A DNA stretch of 55,200 nt from an uncultured Fidelibacterota bacterium (GTDB taxonomy: Bacteria > Fidelibacterota > Marinisomatia > Marinisomatales > TCS55): positions 1 through 55,200 of the forward strand of contig CACHMU010000007.1 of NCBI GenBank assembly GCA_902581045.1, written 5' to 3'. Below are positions 40,653 through 49,610 of this stretch, piece by piece. Numbering within the stretch: the stretch's first letter is position 1; each line of letters begins with the position of its first letter. The notes beneath the pieces were generated by a model. It was not told the origin of the DNA. It ran no database searches and was given only the letters and a program-made list of their open reading frames with translations. Position numbers and translations under genes: made by a program.

Positions 40653-41534
40653 ATGAAATATTTATCATCAAAAGACACTGCTAATATATTGGGAATTAAT
40701 ATATCAACTTTAAAACGTTGGACAGATAGTGGGAAGATCAAGTGTGAAAAGACTGCTGGAGGGCATCGAAAATTTACAATGCAGCATATTCGGGGATATT
40801 ATAAATCATTTAGCGAGTCCAGTAAAAATATAAGCCTGGGTATTGAAAATAAAGAACAAAAATTTTTATATGGCCTAATTAATGACCGTGATTACAAGGA
40901 GTTAGCACAAAATCTAGCAGCATCAAGTTTAAAAGCGGATGAGTTATCTGTTAGAACAATTGTTAATGGACTATATATGAATGGAGTGCCAATTCCCGAT
41001 CTTTTAGATTATGTTATAGATGTTGCTGGACACATTGTTGAATTGCAATTAAAAACAAACAAAATTGATCATACCGATGCATACTTATCCAGAAATGTAA
41101 TTACACGATCAGTTGATTCATTAAATAATGATCAACCAAATGGCTCATTCAATGGAAAAAATGCACTATGTGTAAATTTTGAGGATAATCTTCCTGATAT
41201 AGGTGTTGTAATGTCTGAAGTATTATTGAGGAATAATGGCTTCAATGTTTATAATACAGGTTCTCACGCTGAGTTAGGAGATCTAAAAAACATCATTAAA
41301 AATAGAAAAATAAACCTTTTATTATTTTATCTTTGCGACCTTCAATGCTGTAATGCTATAGTTGAGAAAAATATAAATAAAACAAAAAATCAGATTATTG
41401 AAATTGTTAAATTGGCAAAAAAAATAAATACAAAAGTAATTTTTGGTGGAGAAGGTCTAAAACTTTTAAAGGGTGTAAAAAATCAAATTGGCAATTCGTT
41501 TTTAACTTATAATGACCTTTCAAAGATCATTTAA
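40653..41534 (+). CDS. MerR-family regulator with degenerate B12-binding domain (CarH/LitR type)
   Basis: This 293-residue protein has a MerR DNA-binding domain (MKYLSSKDTANILGINISTL ... RWTDSGKIKCEKTAGGHRKF). A helical domain (about 70-155) and a Rossmann-like B12-binding domain (about 168-290) follow. In CarH proteins a Trp and Glu-His in the helical bundle and an ExHxxG in the Rossmann part hold adenosylcobalamin. Here the corresponding sites read Val129, Asp139-His140 and N179-L-P181-D-I-G184, so the Trp and the lower axial His are missing. It probably still represses the light-stress genes but may not use cobalamin. Tandem repeats sit before it and the SDR. Confidence 0.8.
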   Translation: MKYLSSKDTANILGINISTLKRWTDSGKIKCEKTAGGHRKFTMQHIRGYYKSFSESSKNISLGIENKEQKFLYGLINDRDYKELAQNLAASSLKADELSVRTIVNGLYMNGVPIPDLLDYVIDVAGHIVELQLKTNKIDHTDAYLSRNVITRSVDSLNNDQPNGSFNGKNALCVNFEDNLPDIGVVMSEVLLRNNGFNVYNTGSHAELGDLKNIIKNRKINLLLFYLCDLQCCNAIVEKNINKTKNQIIEIVKLAKKINTKVIFGGEGLKLLKGVKNQIGNSFLTYNDLSKII

Positions 41535-41553
41535 TTCATAAAAAACAAATAAA

Positions 41554-42051
41554 ATGAAAACATTTGAATTAACAAAAACTCAAGTAATTAATAGCTCTAT
41601 GGATAACGTTTTTGATTTTTTTTCAAAACCTGAAAATTTAAAAGCTATTACACCTGAAAAACTTTCATTCAAAATTCTAACGCCGACGCCAATAACTATG
41701 GGCAAAGGTACAGTTATAGATTATACAATACGCTTATTTAAAATACCTGTACATTGGAGAACTTTAATTACAAAGTATGATCCTCCTCATGAGTTTATTG
41801 ATGAACAAATGAAGGGCCCCTATAATTTTTGGCATCATACTCATAAATTCAAGAAGGTTGATGGTGGTGTAGAAATCTCAGATAAAGTAATTTACAGTAT
41901 ACCAATGGGTATTATTGGTCAATTTTTGCATTTTTTATGGATAAAAAGAGATTTGGAAAAAATTTTTTCACATCGAAAAAAAGTTATTAATGATTTATTA
42001 GTTAATAATATTTCAAATACAAAAAATGGTTTTGAAAGGGAAAATAGATGA
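41554..42051 (+). CDS. SRPBCC-family lipid/ligand-binding protein
   Basis: This 165-residue START-like (SRPBCC) protein begins with FELTKTQVINSSMDNVFDFFSKPENLKAITPEKLSFKIL and shows the HWRTLITKYDPPHEFIDEQMKGPYNFWHHTHKF segment of the cell-division-inhibitor-like subgroup. Members bind hydrophobic ligands in a cavity; no catalytic residues are known. It overlaps the next gene by 4 bp (ATGA), indicating coupling. In many genomes it pairs with the SDR/epimerase set of light-responsive loci, which matches the context here. Confidence 0.85.
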   Translation: MKTFELTKTQVINSSMDNVFDFFSKPENLKAITPEKLSFKILTPTPITMGKGTVIDYTIRLFKIPVHWRTLITKYDPPHEFIDEQMKGPYNFWHHTHKFKKVDGGVEISDKVIYSIPMGIIGQFLHFLWIKRDLEKIFSHRKKVINDLLVNNISNTKNGFERENR

Positions 42052-42974
42052 AAGTAGCTGTCTTTGGTGGTACAGGATTTGTAGGCTCATATATCATAGA
42101 TGAATTAATTGATAATAATCATGAACCAGTAGTCCAAGTTAGAGAGGGTTCTGAGTCAAAACTTGCTAATTCTGAAAAGTGTAAGATTGTCCCAGGAGGT
42201 CTTGATGATATTCAATCGATTGAATCTACAATCAAGGGTGCTGATGCTATAATATATTGTGTTGGTATCATTCGTGAATTTCCTAAAAAAGGCGTAACAT
42301 TTGAGAAACTACATTTTGAAGCACCAAAAAAATGTATTGATATAGCCAATTCTATGGGTGTAAAAAGATTTATAATGATGAGTGCAAATGGAGTAAAGGT
42401 AGATGGAACTGGATATCAGAAAACAAAATACTTGGCTGAGGAATACCTCAAGTTTTCAGATTTAGATTGGACTATCATTCAACCATCACTTATTTTTGGT
42501 GATCCAAGAGGTGAAGGAAGACCTGAGTTTTGCTCGCAATTAAAAAAAGATATGTTAAGTCTACCTTTTCCGGCTCCAAATTTTCACGCAGGCTTAAATC
42601 CAATGAATGCAGGAAAATTTGCCATGTCGCCTATTCATGTGAAAGATGTTGCTCAATTTTTTGTTAAATCAATTGAATTAAAAGAATCAGTAAAGAAAAC
42701 CTTTGCACTTGGTGGTGAAGCATATTACTGGAAAGATATTGTTACAACAATTGCAAAATCATATGGAAAGAAAAAATGGATGGTTCCAGCGCCTGCTTTG
42801 GGCATTCAGGCTTTAGCAACATTTTTGGGAAGGTTTTCATGGTTTCCAATTACAAAAGATCAAATTACGATGTTAATTGAAGGCAATATTTGTGAATCAA
42901 AAGAGTTTTATAATTCATTTAAGATTGAACAAACTCCATTTAATACTGAAACACTTTCATACTTAAATAATTAA
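42048..42974 (+). CDS. NAD(P)-binding epimerase-like protein (NDUFA9/extended SDR)
   Basis: This 308-residue extended or atypical SDR has the nucleotide motif GGTGFVGSYIIDEL (8-21), ADAIIYCVGIIREFPKKGVTFEKLHFE, RFIMMSANGVKVDGTGYQKTKYLAEEYL and WTIIQPSLIFGDPRG. This NDUFA9-like subgroup usually binds NAD(P) and is implicated in quinone or lipid processes; the substrate is unknown. It overlaps the SRPBCC gene by 4 bp and lies 13 bp before the Sec-peroxiredoxin. Confidence 0.85.
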   Translation: MKVAVFGGTGFVGSYIIDELIDNNHEPVVQVREGSESKLANSEKCKIVPGGLDDIQSIESTIKGADAIIYCVGIIREFPKKGVTFEKLHFEAPKKCIDIANSMGVKRFIMMSANGVKVDGTGYQKTKYLAEEYLKFSDLDWTIIQPSLIFGDPRGEGRPEFCSQLKKDMLSLPFPAPNFHAGLNPMNAGKFAMSPIHVKDVAQFFVKSIELKESVKKTFALGGEAYYWKDIVTTIAKSYGKKKWMVPAPALGIQALATFLGRFSWFPITKDQITMLIEGNICESKEFYNSFKIEQTPFNTETLSYLNN

Positions 42975-42987
42975 AAATATTTAGCTC

Positions 42988-43521
42988 TTGAAATTATTAA
43001 CTATATTAATTGTGGTATTCCTTATTGGTGGGCTCGCTTTTTTATTTGCCTGGAATCAACCTGCACCTAATAATCCTTCAGTTAAACTAGTCGAAGGAGA
43101 TATAGCTCCAGATTTCGAGCTTAAAGATCAAGATGGAAAGATTCGTAAATTATCTGAATATAGAGGTCAAAGAGTCGTTGTTTATTTTTTTCCAAAAGCT
43201 GATACACCAGGATGAACAAAAGAGGCTTGCGGGTTCCGCGACATTTATTCAGAATATAAGAAAGCAAAGATAATAGTTTTTGGTATTAGTTATGATTCAC
43301 CTAGGGGACTGAAAAAATTTAAAACAAAGTATAATTTGCCATTTAATTTTTTATCTGATTCAAAAAAAGAAGTGGCGCCAAAGTATGGATCTGCAAGTTT
43401 AGCTTGGCCTAAAAGAATGACTTTTATAATTGATAAAAATGGAAAAATTGAAAAAATTTATAGTAAAATAAATGTAAACACTCATGCACAAAGAATTTTA
43501 GATGATTTACTCGATAAATAG
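42988..43521 (+). CDS. Membrane-anchored selenocysteine peroxiredoxin (BCP/PrxQ type), TGA-encoded Sec
   Basis: The frame from TTG 42988 meets TGA at 43213-43215 and continues in register to TAG 43521 (177 residues with Sec). The TGA stands exactly at the peroxidatic cysteine: FPKADTPG-U-TKEACGFRD, whereas the family has DTPGCTKEAC. Sec76 would be the peroxidatic residue and Cys81 the resolving thiol. The family's later motifs are intact: VFGISYDSPRGLKKF, LPFNFLSDSKKEVAPKYG, WPKRMTFIIDKNGKI. An N-terminal helix (MKLLTILIVVFLIGGLAFLFAW) anchors it, facing the periplasm. A SECIS-like hairpin TTGCGGGTTCCGCGA follows the TGA. Its 3' end overlaps the next gene by 20 bp. It probably reduces lipid or hydrogen peroxides and belongs to the light-stress operon. 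Confidence 0.92.
43227..43241 (+). promoter_or_regulatory. Bacterial SECIS hairpin of the peroxiredoxin
   Basis: TTGCGG-GTT-CCGCGA forms a six-pair stem (one G-U) with a loop starting with G. The loop begins 17 nt after the TGA. Its outer bases and spacing match the hairpin in the outer-membrane protein gene at 19922-19935. Confidence 0.8.
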
Positions 43522-45862
43522 GAAAAAGTTTTTATTTGTTTTCCCTTTATTCATTTTTAATCTGATATTTTCTCAGCTTAATCCAAATCAGTCTAATTCA
43601 AATCAGATATATGGATTTATAACAGATAGTTTGTCGGGAGAAGCTTTAATCGGAGCTAATGTGTTTGTTGAAGAGACTGGCAAAGGAATGGCTACTGATA
43701 TTAATGGGTATTACGTTCTTTCTGAAATTCCTTCAAATAAGATCACTCTTATTGTTTCATATGTTGGTTATAAAAGATTTAAAAAGAATATCAATTTTGA
43801 TAATGATATTATAAATAAAAATAAATCTATTAATCTTGATATTGCGATGGAAATCGAAGCTATAGAGATTGTTGAGATTGATGTGAGTGCTGAAGAAATT
43901 GAAAGATTGAACAAAATTGAACCTAGTAGGATTTCACTTTCCCCAAGAGTTTTAAAAGCACAACCTTCACTTGCAGAGCCAGACATTTTTCGAACTATTC
44001 AATCTCTTCCTGGTGTATTAACCACATCAGAGTTCAGTACTGGTCTTGTCATTCGGGGCGGTAATACAGATCAAAACCTAATATTGTTGGATGGGATAAC
44101 TGTTTATAATCCATCTCATCTTGGTGGTCTTTTTTCTAACTTTATTGTTGACGCAGTAAAGGATGCTGAACTTATAAAAGGAGGTTATAATGCCGAGTAT
44201 GGTGGAAGGCTATCAGCTGTACTCGATATTCGTAGCCGTGAAGGTAATAGAAATAAATTTGAAGGTAGTACTAGTATTTCAGTCTTGTCAGCTCAGACAA
44301 CTTTAGAAGGACCCTTTCTGAATGGTGCTTGGCTGTTGGCTGGTAGAAGGACATACTTTGATAAATTATTACCTAAAGTAACTGACTTTAACTTTCCATA
44401 TTACTTTTATGATCTTCAGGGACATGTGTTCACCGATTTAAATGAAAAAGATAGAATTTCTCTAAGCTTTTACCGCGGCGTAGATGATCTTCAATATTCA
44501 GATCTAGACCTAGATTCGGATTGGGGTAATGAAACTGCGAGTTTGGCATATCGTCGAGTATTTAACGAAAAAATAATAGGAAATTTTTTGTTAGCGAATA
44601 GTCGTTTTTATACAAGATTTGGCTTAGGTGGTGAAGCAGGAATCAATGAATACAACCCCCTAAGAGATATTACTTTAGCTGGTGATATATCTTATTTTAA
44701 AAGCCAGGAATTCAATTTATTTTTTGGGGCTGAACTTAAAGATTTAGATATTAAATATAATTCAAGATTTAATGATGAAACTTTATTTGATTCTAGAACA
44801 GCACCCTCACAATTAGCTTTTTATTCGAAAGTAAAATGGAAGCCAAATAAAAGATTTATTATTGAACCAGGTATTAGAATAAGCACTTTTTCAAGTCATA
44901 GTTCGGGATTATATCCAGACCTTCGCTTAAGCAGTAAATTTATAATTGATGATGATCGTTTTATTAATTTTGCTATGGGAAACTATCATCAATTTATTTC
45001 AACTTTTCAAGATGATTTCACACAACAGATTCTTGATAGTTGGTTTGCAATAGATGAAAAAGGTGAACCTTCACGAGCTTCACAGTTTGTTTTAGGATAC
45101 GAGCAATTTATGAATAGAGGAATAAAAATTCAAATTGAAGGCTATTACAAAAATATCACGGATATGCTTACTTATGAAGAAAGGCGTGCAACAACGGATG
45201 GTCGAGTAGAAAATGAGAGCATTCTTGATCTTTTAACACCAGCTGATGGATATGCATATGGAGCAGAACTTTTTATACAGAAATCAATAGGCAAGTTAAG
45301 TGGTTGGGCTGGTTATTCCTGGTCTGTGAGTAGAAAGAAAATGAACAATAAAGAGTACTTTACAAATTGGGATCGTTCTCATGTTTTTAATATTTTATCA
45401 AATTATCAACTAAATAAACAGTGGGAATTTAATTTAAAATATACGCTTCAATCCGGCCAGGCCTTTACCCCTATCAACGGTTACTTTTTAGAGAATCTTC
45501 CAGGTGGATCACAACAGAATTATCGTACAATTCCTGCGACTAGAAATGGTGGCAGATACCCATCATATCATCGATTAGATCTTGGCGCCGTTTGGCATCG
45601 AAAGAATTTTGATATATTTTTTCAAGTAATAAATGTATATAATAGAGAAAATATTTTTACATATACTTATCCACTTGGAAATACGTTTAATGGAATTGAT
45701 GATGATGGTGATTGGGATTTAAAAAAACATGATAAAAATGGAAATGGAAAACCTGATAAAGGAGAACCAAATGTAGATGAGAATGATGAAGGTAGGATAC
45801 AAAGAAATGCTGTTAGTCTTTTTCCATTAATTCCAACAATTGGAATAACCTGGAATTTTTGA
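43502..45862 (+). CDS. TonB-dependent receptor with carboxypeptidase-regulatory-like domain
   Basis: This 786-residue outer-membrane receptor starts inside the end of the peroxiredoxin gene (20-bp overlap). It has a signal peptide (KKFLFVFPLFIFNLIFSQ) and a CarboxypepD_reg-like domain (IYGFITDSLSGEALIGANVFV ... MATDINGYYVLSEIPSNKITLIVSYVGYK). The plug reads LSPRVLKAQPSLAEPDIFRTIQSLPGV, LVIRGGNTDQNLILLDGITVYNPSHLGG and KGGYNAEYGGRLSAVLDI. The barrel's last strand is TIGITWNF. An Asp/Gly/Asn-rich calcium-binding-like loop (FNGIDDDGDWDLKKHDKNGN) lies near the end. It pairs with the DUF4249 lipoprotein through a TGATG overlap. Confidence 0.9.
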   Translation: MIYSINRKKFLFVFPLFIFNLIFSQLNPNQSNSNQIYGFITDSLSGEALIGANVFVEETGKGMATDINGYYVLSEIPSNKITLIVSYVGYKRFKKNINFDNDIINKNKSINLDIAMEIEAIEIVEIDVSAEEIERLNKIEPSRISLSPRVLKAQPSLAEPDIFRTIQSLPGVLTTSEFSTGLVIRGGNTDQNLILLDGITVYNPSHLGGLFSNFIVDAVKDAELIKGGYNAEYGGRLSAVLDIRSREGNRNKFEGSTSISVLSAQTTLEGPFLNGAWLLAGRRTYFDKLLPKVTDFNFPYYFYDLQGHVFTDLNEKDRISLSFYRGVDDLQYSDLDLDSDWGNETASLAYRRVFNEKIIGNFLLANSRFYTRFGLGGEAGINEYNPLRDITLAGDISYFKSQEFNLFFGAELKDLDIKYNSRFNDETLFDSRTAPSQLAFYSKVKWKPNKRFIIEPGIRISTFSSHSSGLYPDLRLSSKFIIDDDRFINFAMGNYHQFISTFQDDFTQQILDSWFAIDEKGEPSRASQFVLGYEQFMNRGIKIQIEGYYKNITDMLTYEERRATTDGRVENESILDLLTPADGYAYGAELFIQKSIGKLSGWAGYSWSVSRKKMNNKEYFTNWDRSHVFNILSNYQLNKQWEFNLKYTLQSGQAFTPINGYFLENLPGGSQQNYRTIPATRNGGRYPSYHRLDLGAVWHRKNFDIFFQVINVYNRENIFTYTYPLGNTFNGIDDDGDWDLKKHDKNGNGKPDKGEPNVDENDEGRIQRNAVSLFPLIPTIGITWNF

Positions 45863-46917
45863 TGAACAAAGTATATATATTTAGCTTATTCCTAATCATT
45901 ATGGGTTGTGATGGGTTTAATGATCCAGAATCTCCTTACATTGAAAAGTATGTAGTTTTTGCCAATTTGTCTGGCAATAAAGCAATGATAAATGATACAG
46001 TTTTTGTTTCCAGAAGTGCTTCATTAGATGAAAATATTGATGCCGAAAAATTATGGGTGGAGGATGCAAAAGTAACTATATCTGGGGATATGATTGATGC
46101 TCAAGCCTATCCTGTGCCTGGTCGCCCAGGTCGTTATCAAACAGATAAGTCAATTATTTATTTACCCGGAAAAACATATAAATTGACAGTTGAAGTTGGA
46201 GGACAAGTTTTGTCTTCAAAAACTACCATTCCAAAATCTTTAAATATTGATACTAAAACTGACTTAACAACTTATACTTGTAGGGATGGCACCATTTTGT
46301 CAATTCCAGAAATTAATGTTAATAATATGGATGAAAATGGTAACCCAATTCAAGGAAAGGTGGATACTCTATTATATAACTATGGTCAATGTTTTACAGG
46401 AAGCTTCGCTTCGTATCCTCTGTTTATGCTTGATTTTACAATAGATGATTCATCAAAGTTAGTTAGAACATTGACCTACGCTCTTGAAAGTGATAGTATG
46501 GACTTAGAACCTGAAGAAAATGGTGTTTTTTATGATTACAATTGGAATAGCGTTCGTGATAGCACTTATATTAATTTGATTTATGATACCAGTTTTGTTA
46601 ATAGAATATGGAAAGGTCAATACCAGCGTGATATGAATAATAATCCATCAAGAGAGAATCCTTTTGTATGGTCTGTAGAAACAACACCGATTAGAATGAG
46701 TTGGTTATTCTTTAATTACTACGGTCTTCAGTTAATAACTGTTCAATCTACAGATAAAAACTATTATAATTATTTAAAAGGAGATCCCATAGGAAATAAT
46801 ATATACATATTACCCGGTTCAAATATTGATGGTGGTTATGGTTTATTTTCTTCTGATACTTCTGTATCATTTTATGTTTATTTAAAAAGAGGTAAAGACT
46901 ACTCAAAAGATTCTTAA
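45862..46917 (+). CDS. DUF4249-type outer-membrane lipoprotein
   Basis: The ATG at 45862 overlaps the receptor's TGA (TGATG), so translation is coupled. The 351-residue protein has a lipobox FLIIMGCDGF, then a DUF4249-like beta body (EKYVVFANLSGNKAMINDTVFVSRSASLDE; YPVPGRPGRYQTDKSIIYLPGKTYKLTVEV; LSSKTTIPKSL). It is the second receptor/DUF4249 pair in the window and probably a surface partner in substrate uptake. The cargo is unknown. Confidence 0.82.
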   Translation: MNKVYIFSLFLIIMGCDGFNDPESPYIEKYVVFANLSGNKAMINDTVFVSRSASLDENIDAEKLWVEDAKVTISGDMIDAQAYPVPGRPGRYQTDKSIIYLPGKTYKLTVEVGGQVLSSKTTIPKSLNIDTKTDLTTYTCRDGTILSIPEINVNNMDENGNPIQGKVDTLLYNYGQCFTGSFASYPLFMLDFTIDDSSKLVRTLTYALESDSMDLEPEENGVFYDYNWNSVRDSTYINLIYDTSFVNRIWKGQYQRDMNNNPSRENPFVWSVETTPIRMSWLFFNYYGLQLITVQSTDKNYYNYLKGDPIGNNIYILPGSNIDGGYGLFSSDTSVSFYVYLKRGKDYSKDS

Positions 46918-47070
46918 GATTTCACATCTTGAGAAATTTAATTTCCAATAATTTTTGCAATAGTTGTTGTAACTTTTAAAATTCTTTTGAAATTTGGGTA
47001 TATCCAATTGCAACCAAGCCAATAGCATCATATAAATAACCGATTTATTTTATTCATTGAGGAGGTTTAA

Positions 47071-49602
47071 ATGAAATCGTTGAACAAATATACTTTTTTA
47101 GTATTTATTCTTATATCCCAATCTTTTGGTTTAAATGAAAAAAATAAAGCTAATTATGATTTAGCAACGCAATTTGCTCCATACAAAATTAAAAAACTTA
47201 CTTATTCGACATCTTTAAATCCTAAGTGGATTAAAGGAACAAATAATTTTTGGTATGAATGGAAGTCGTCAGATGGGAGTGCCTTTTATATTGTTGATCC
47301 TTTAAAAGGAACTAAAGAAAAATTATTTGATAATGATAAAATAGCATCTCAGTTAACACGGTTAACACTCGACCCATGGGATGGGAAACATTTACCAATA
47401 GAAAAAATAAAATTTGTTAAGGACGATATAATTCAATTTGATGTCAAGTCATCTCAAGATGAAGAAAAAGATGAAATAGAAGATGATGAGAATCAAGAAG
47501 AACAAAAACGGAAGCGACAAAAAGCGAAAAAGAAAATTTTTCATTTTGAATATGATATCAAAAGAAAAACATTAAGAGAGCTAGATAAATGGGAAGCCCC
47601 TGATAATCATCCTGATTGGGCAAGCATCTCACCTGATGGAAAAACTATTGTTTTTGTTCGTAATGATAACCTCTTCAAAATTGATGAATCAGAATATAAA
47701 AAAGTTTTAGATGCTCGTCGAGATAAAGATAAAAAATCAGCTGATAAAGCTTCAAAAAAACTTGAATTAGATGAAATTCAATTAACTTATAATGGTGAAG
47801 AACATTTTAGTTACTCAAACTCAAGATTTTGGGCTAGAGGAACAATCGATTCAAAAAGAGAAAAAGAAAAGAATAATCGAAAAAAGGTTAATCTTTATTG
47901 GTCAAAAGATTCTAATAAATTTGCACTTATACGCGCAGATAGAAGAAAAGTAAAGAATTTATGGGTTGTGCATTCAGTCGGTCACAAAAGACCTGAACTT
48001 GAAACATACAAATATGATATGGCTGGAGATTCACTAGTTTCACAGTATGAGATGATGGTATATGATTTAGATAGTGATAGATCTGTAGTTGTAGATACAG
48101 ATAATTTTAAAGATCAAAGAGTGGGTCTTTACGCATCAAGAAACTTTATTTATCCAGACAGTGATGAGCCAAGAAGAAATTTGTGGCTTTCTAAAGACTC
48201 AAAGCACCTCTATTTTTATAGACAAAGTAGAGATTGGCACAAGGTAGATGTATGTAGAGCTGATACTGAAACTGGAAAAGTAGAAGTGCTTTTTGAAGAG
48301 AGGTTAAATACATATATTGATTTACAGAGACTTGAACTAATGGATAATGGGAATATGATTTGGTGGTCTGAGAGAGATGGATGGGGACATTTATATTTAT
48401 ATAATTCGAAAGGCGAAGTCCTTAAACAGCTTACAAATGGTCCATTTTCAGTTCGTTCTGTTGTTGGTATTGATGAGGCTAAAGGGAATATCTATTTTAT
48501 GGCAAATGGAAGAGAAAAAGATGAAGACCCATACTATCAACATTTATATCGAGTCTCAATGGATGGGACACGATTAAAGTTATTAAATAGTGGAAACTTT
48601 GACCACCGAGTAAATATGGATGAATCAAATAAATATTTTATTAGTAATTATTCAAGGGTCAATACACAACCAAAGTCAGCACTTTATAATACCATGGGTA
48701 AAAAATTACTTGATTTGGAAGAATCGGATATGTCACAATTAATAGCTGCTGGGTTTAAGTATCCAGAGCCATTTCAAGTGAAATCAGCAGATGGGATTAC
48801 GGATATATATGGGGTTATGACTAAACCTTTTGATTTTGATCCAAATAAATCATATCCAATTATTGCTTATGTATATCCAGGACCTCAAACCGAATCTGTG
48901 GCAAAAGCCTTCAATCAATTGAGGCATCACACAACACATTTAGCTCAATTTGGATTTATTGTCATAACAATTGGTAATCGTGGTGGTCATCCTTGGAGAT
49001 CAAAGTGGTATCACAATTATGGTTATGGAAATTTAAGAGATTATGGATTGGCGGATAAAAAAGCAGGAATTGAGCAGTTAGCTGCTAAGCATAGTTTTAT
49101 TAATATGGATAGAGTAGGTATTTACGGACATTCAGGAGGAGGATTTATGTCAACTGCAGCGATGCTTGTATATCCTGACTTTTTCAAAGTTGCAGTTTCA
49201 TCTGCAGGAAATCATGAAAACAATGTTTATAATAGTTATTGGTCAGAAAAACATCATGGTATCAAGGAAGTAGTTGATGATGAAGGAAAAATAACGTTTG
49301 AATATGATATTGCAAAAAATTCTCAATTAGCTAATAATCTTAAAGGTCACTTAATGCTAACAACAGGAGATGTTGATAATAATGTACATATGGCAGGTAC
49401 ATTGAGGATGGCTGAAGCATTGATCAAAGCTAATAAAAGGTTTGACTTCTTTATATTCCCAGGTCAACGCCATGGTTTTGGAAATATGAATGATTATTGG
49501 GCATGGTTAAGAGCTGAATATTTTGTAAAACATTTAATTGGCGATAATTATTGGGATGTTGATATCAATCAATTAAATCTTGAAAAAGAACAAAATAAAT
49601 AA
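47071..49602 (+). CDS. S9-family prolyl oligopeptidase / DPP IV-like peptidase
   Basis: This 843-residue protein has a signal peptide (ends SQSFG, about 20) and a strong GAGGAGG Shine-Dalgarno. The N-terminal part is a DPP IV-type beta-propeller (about 150-560; LYWSKDSNKFALIRADRR, NLWLSKDSKHLYFYRQSRDWHKVDV). It carries a highly charged insert DEEKDEIEDDENQEEQ near residue 130-145. The C-terminal alpha/beta hydrolase has the nucleophile in GHSGGGFMS (near 690), the Asp in GDVDNNVH and the His in QRHGFG. It would release dipeptides from imported or extracellular peptides. Confidence 0.92.
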   Translation: MKSLNKYTFLVFILISQSFGLNEKNKANYDLATQFAPYKIKKLTYSTSLNPKWIKGTNNFWYEWKSSDGSAFYIVDPLKGTKEKLFDNDKIASQLTRLTLDPWDGKHLPIEKIKFVKDDIIQFDVKSSQDEEKDEIEDDENQEEQKRKRQKAKKKIFHFEYDIKRKTLRELDKWEAPDNHPDWASISPDGKTIVFVRNDNLFKIDESEYKKVLDARRDKDKKSADKASKKLELDEIQLTYNGEEHFSYSNSRFWARGTIDSKREKEKNNRKKVNLYWSKDSNKFALIRADRRKVKNLWVVHSVGHKRPELETYKYDMAGDSLVSQYEMMVYDLDSDRSVVVDTDNFKDQRVGLYASRNFIYPDSDEPRRNLWLSKDSKHLYFYRQSRDWHKVDVCRADTETGKVEVLFEERLNTYIDLQRLELMDNGNMIWWSERDGWGHLYLYNSKGEVLKQLTNGPFSVRSVVGIDEAKGNIYFMANGREKDEDPYYQHLYRVSMDGTRLKLLNSGNFDHRVNMDESNKYFISNYSRVNTQPKSALYNTMGKKLLDLEESDMSQLIAAGFKYPEPFQVKSADGITDIYGVMTKPFDFDPNKSYPIIAYVYPGPQTESVAKAFNQLRHHTTHLAQFGFIVITIGNRGGHPWRSKWYHNYGYGNLRDYGLADKKAGIEQLAAKHSFINMDRVGIYGHSGGGFMSTAAMLVYPDFFKVAVSSAGNHENNVYNSYWSEKHHGIKEVVDDEGKITFEYDIAKNSQLANNLKGHLMLTTGDVDNNVHMAGTLRMAEALIKANKRFDFFIFPGQRHGFGNMNDYWAWLRAEYFVKHLIGDNYWDVDINQLNLEKEQNK

Positions 49603-49610
49603 GTGGATTT

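Noticed and set aside
19948-43215. Whole-genome recoding of TGA as Trp
   Set aside because: Trp is encoded by TGG throughout, TGA ends other genes normally (for example 45860-45862), and the peroxiredoxin TGA is at a Cys position, not a Trp position.
43336-43521. Separate 61-residue gene and a truncated peroxiredoxin before it
   Set aside because: Both are in the same frame and together form one complete peroxiredoxin interrupted only at the catalytic TGA.
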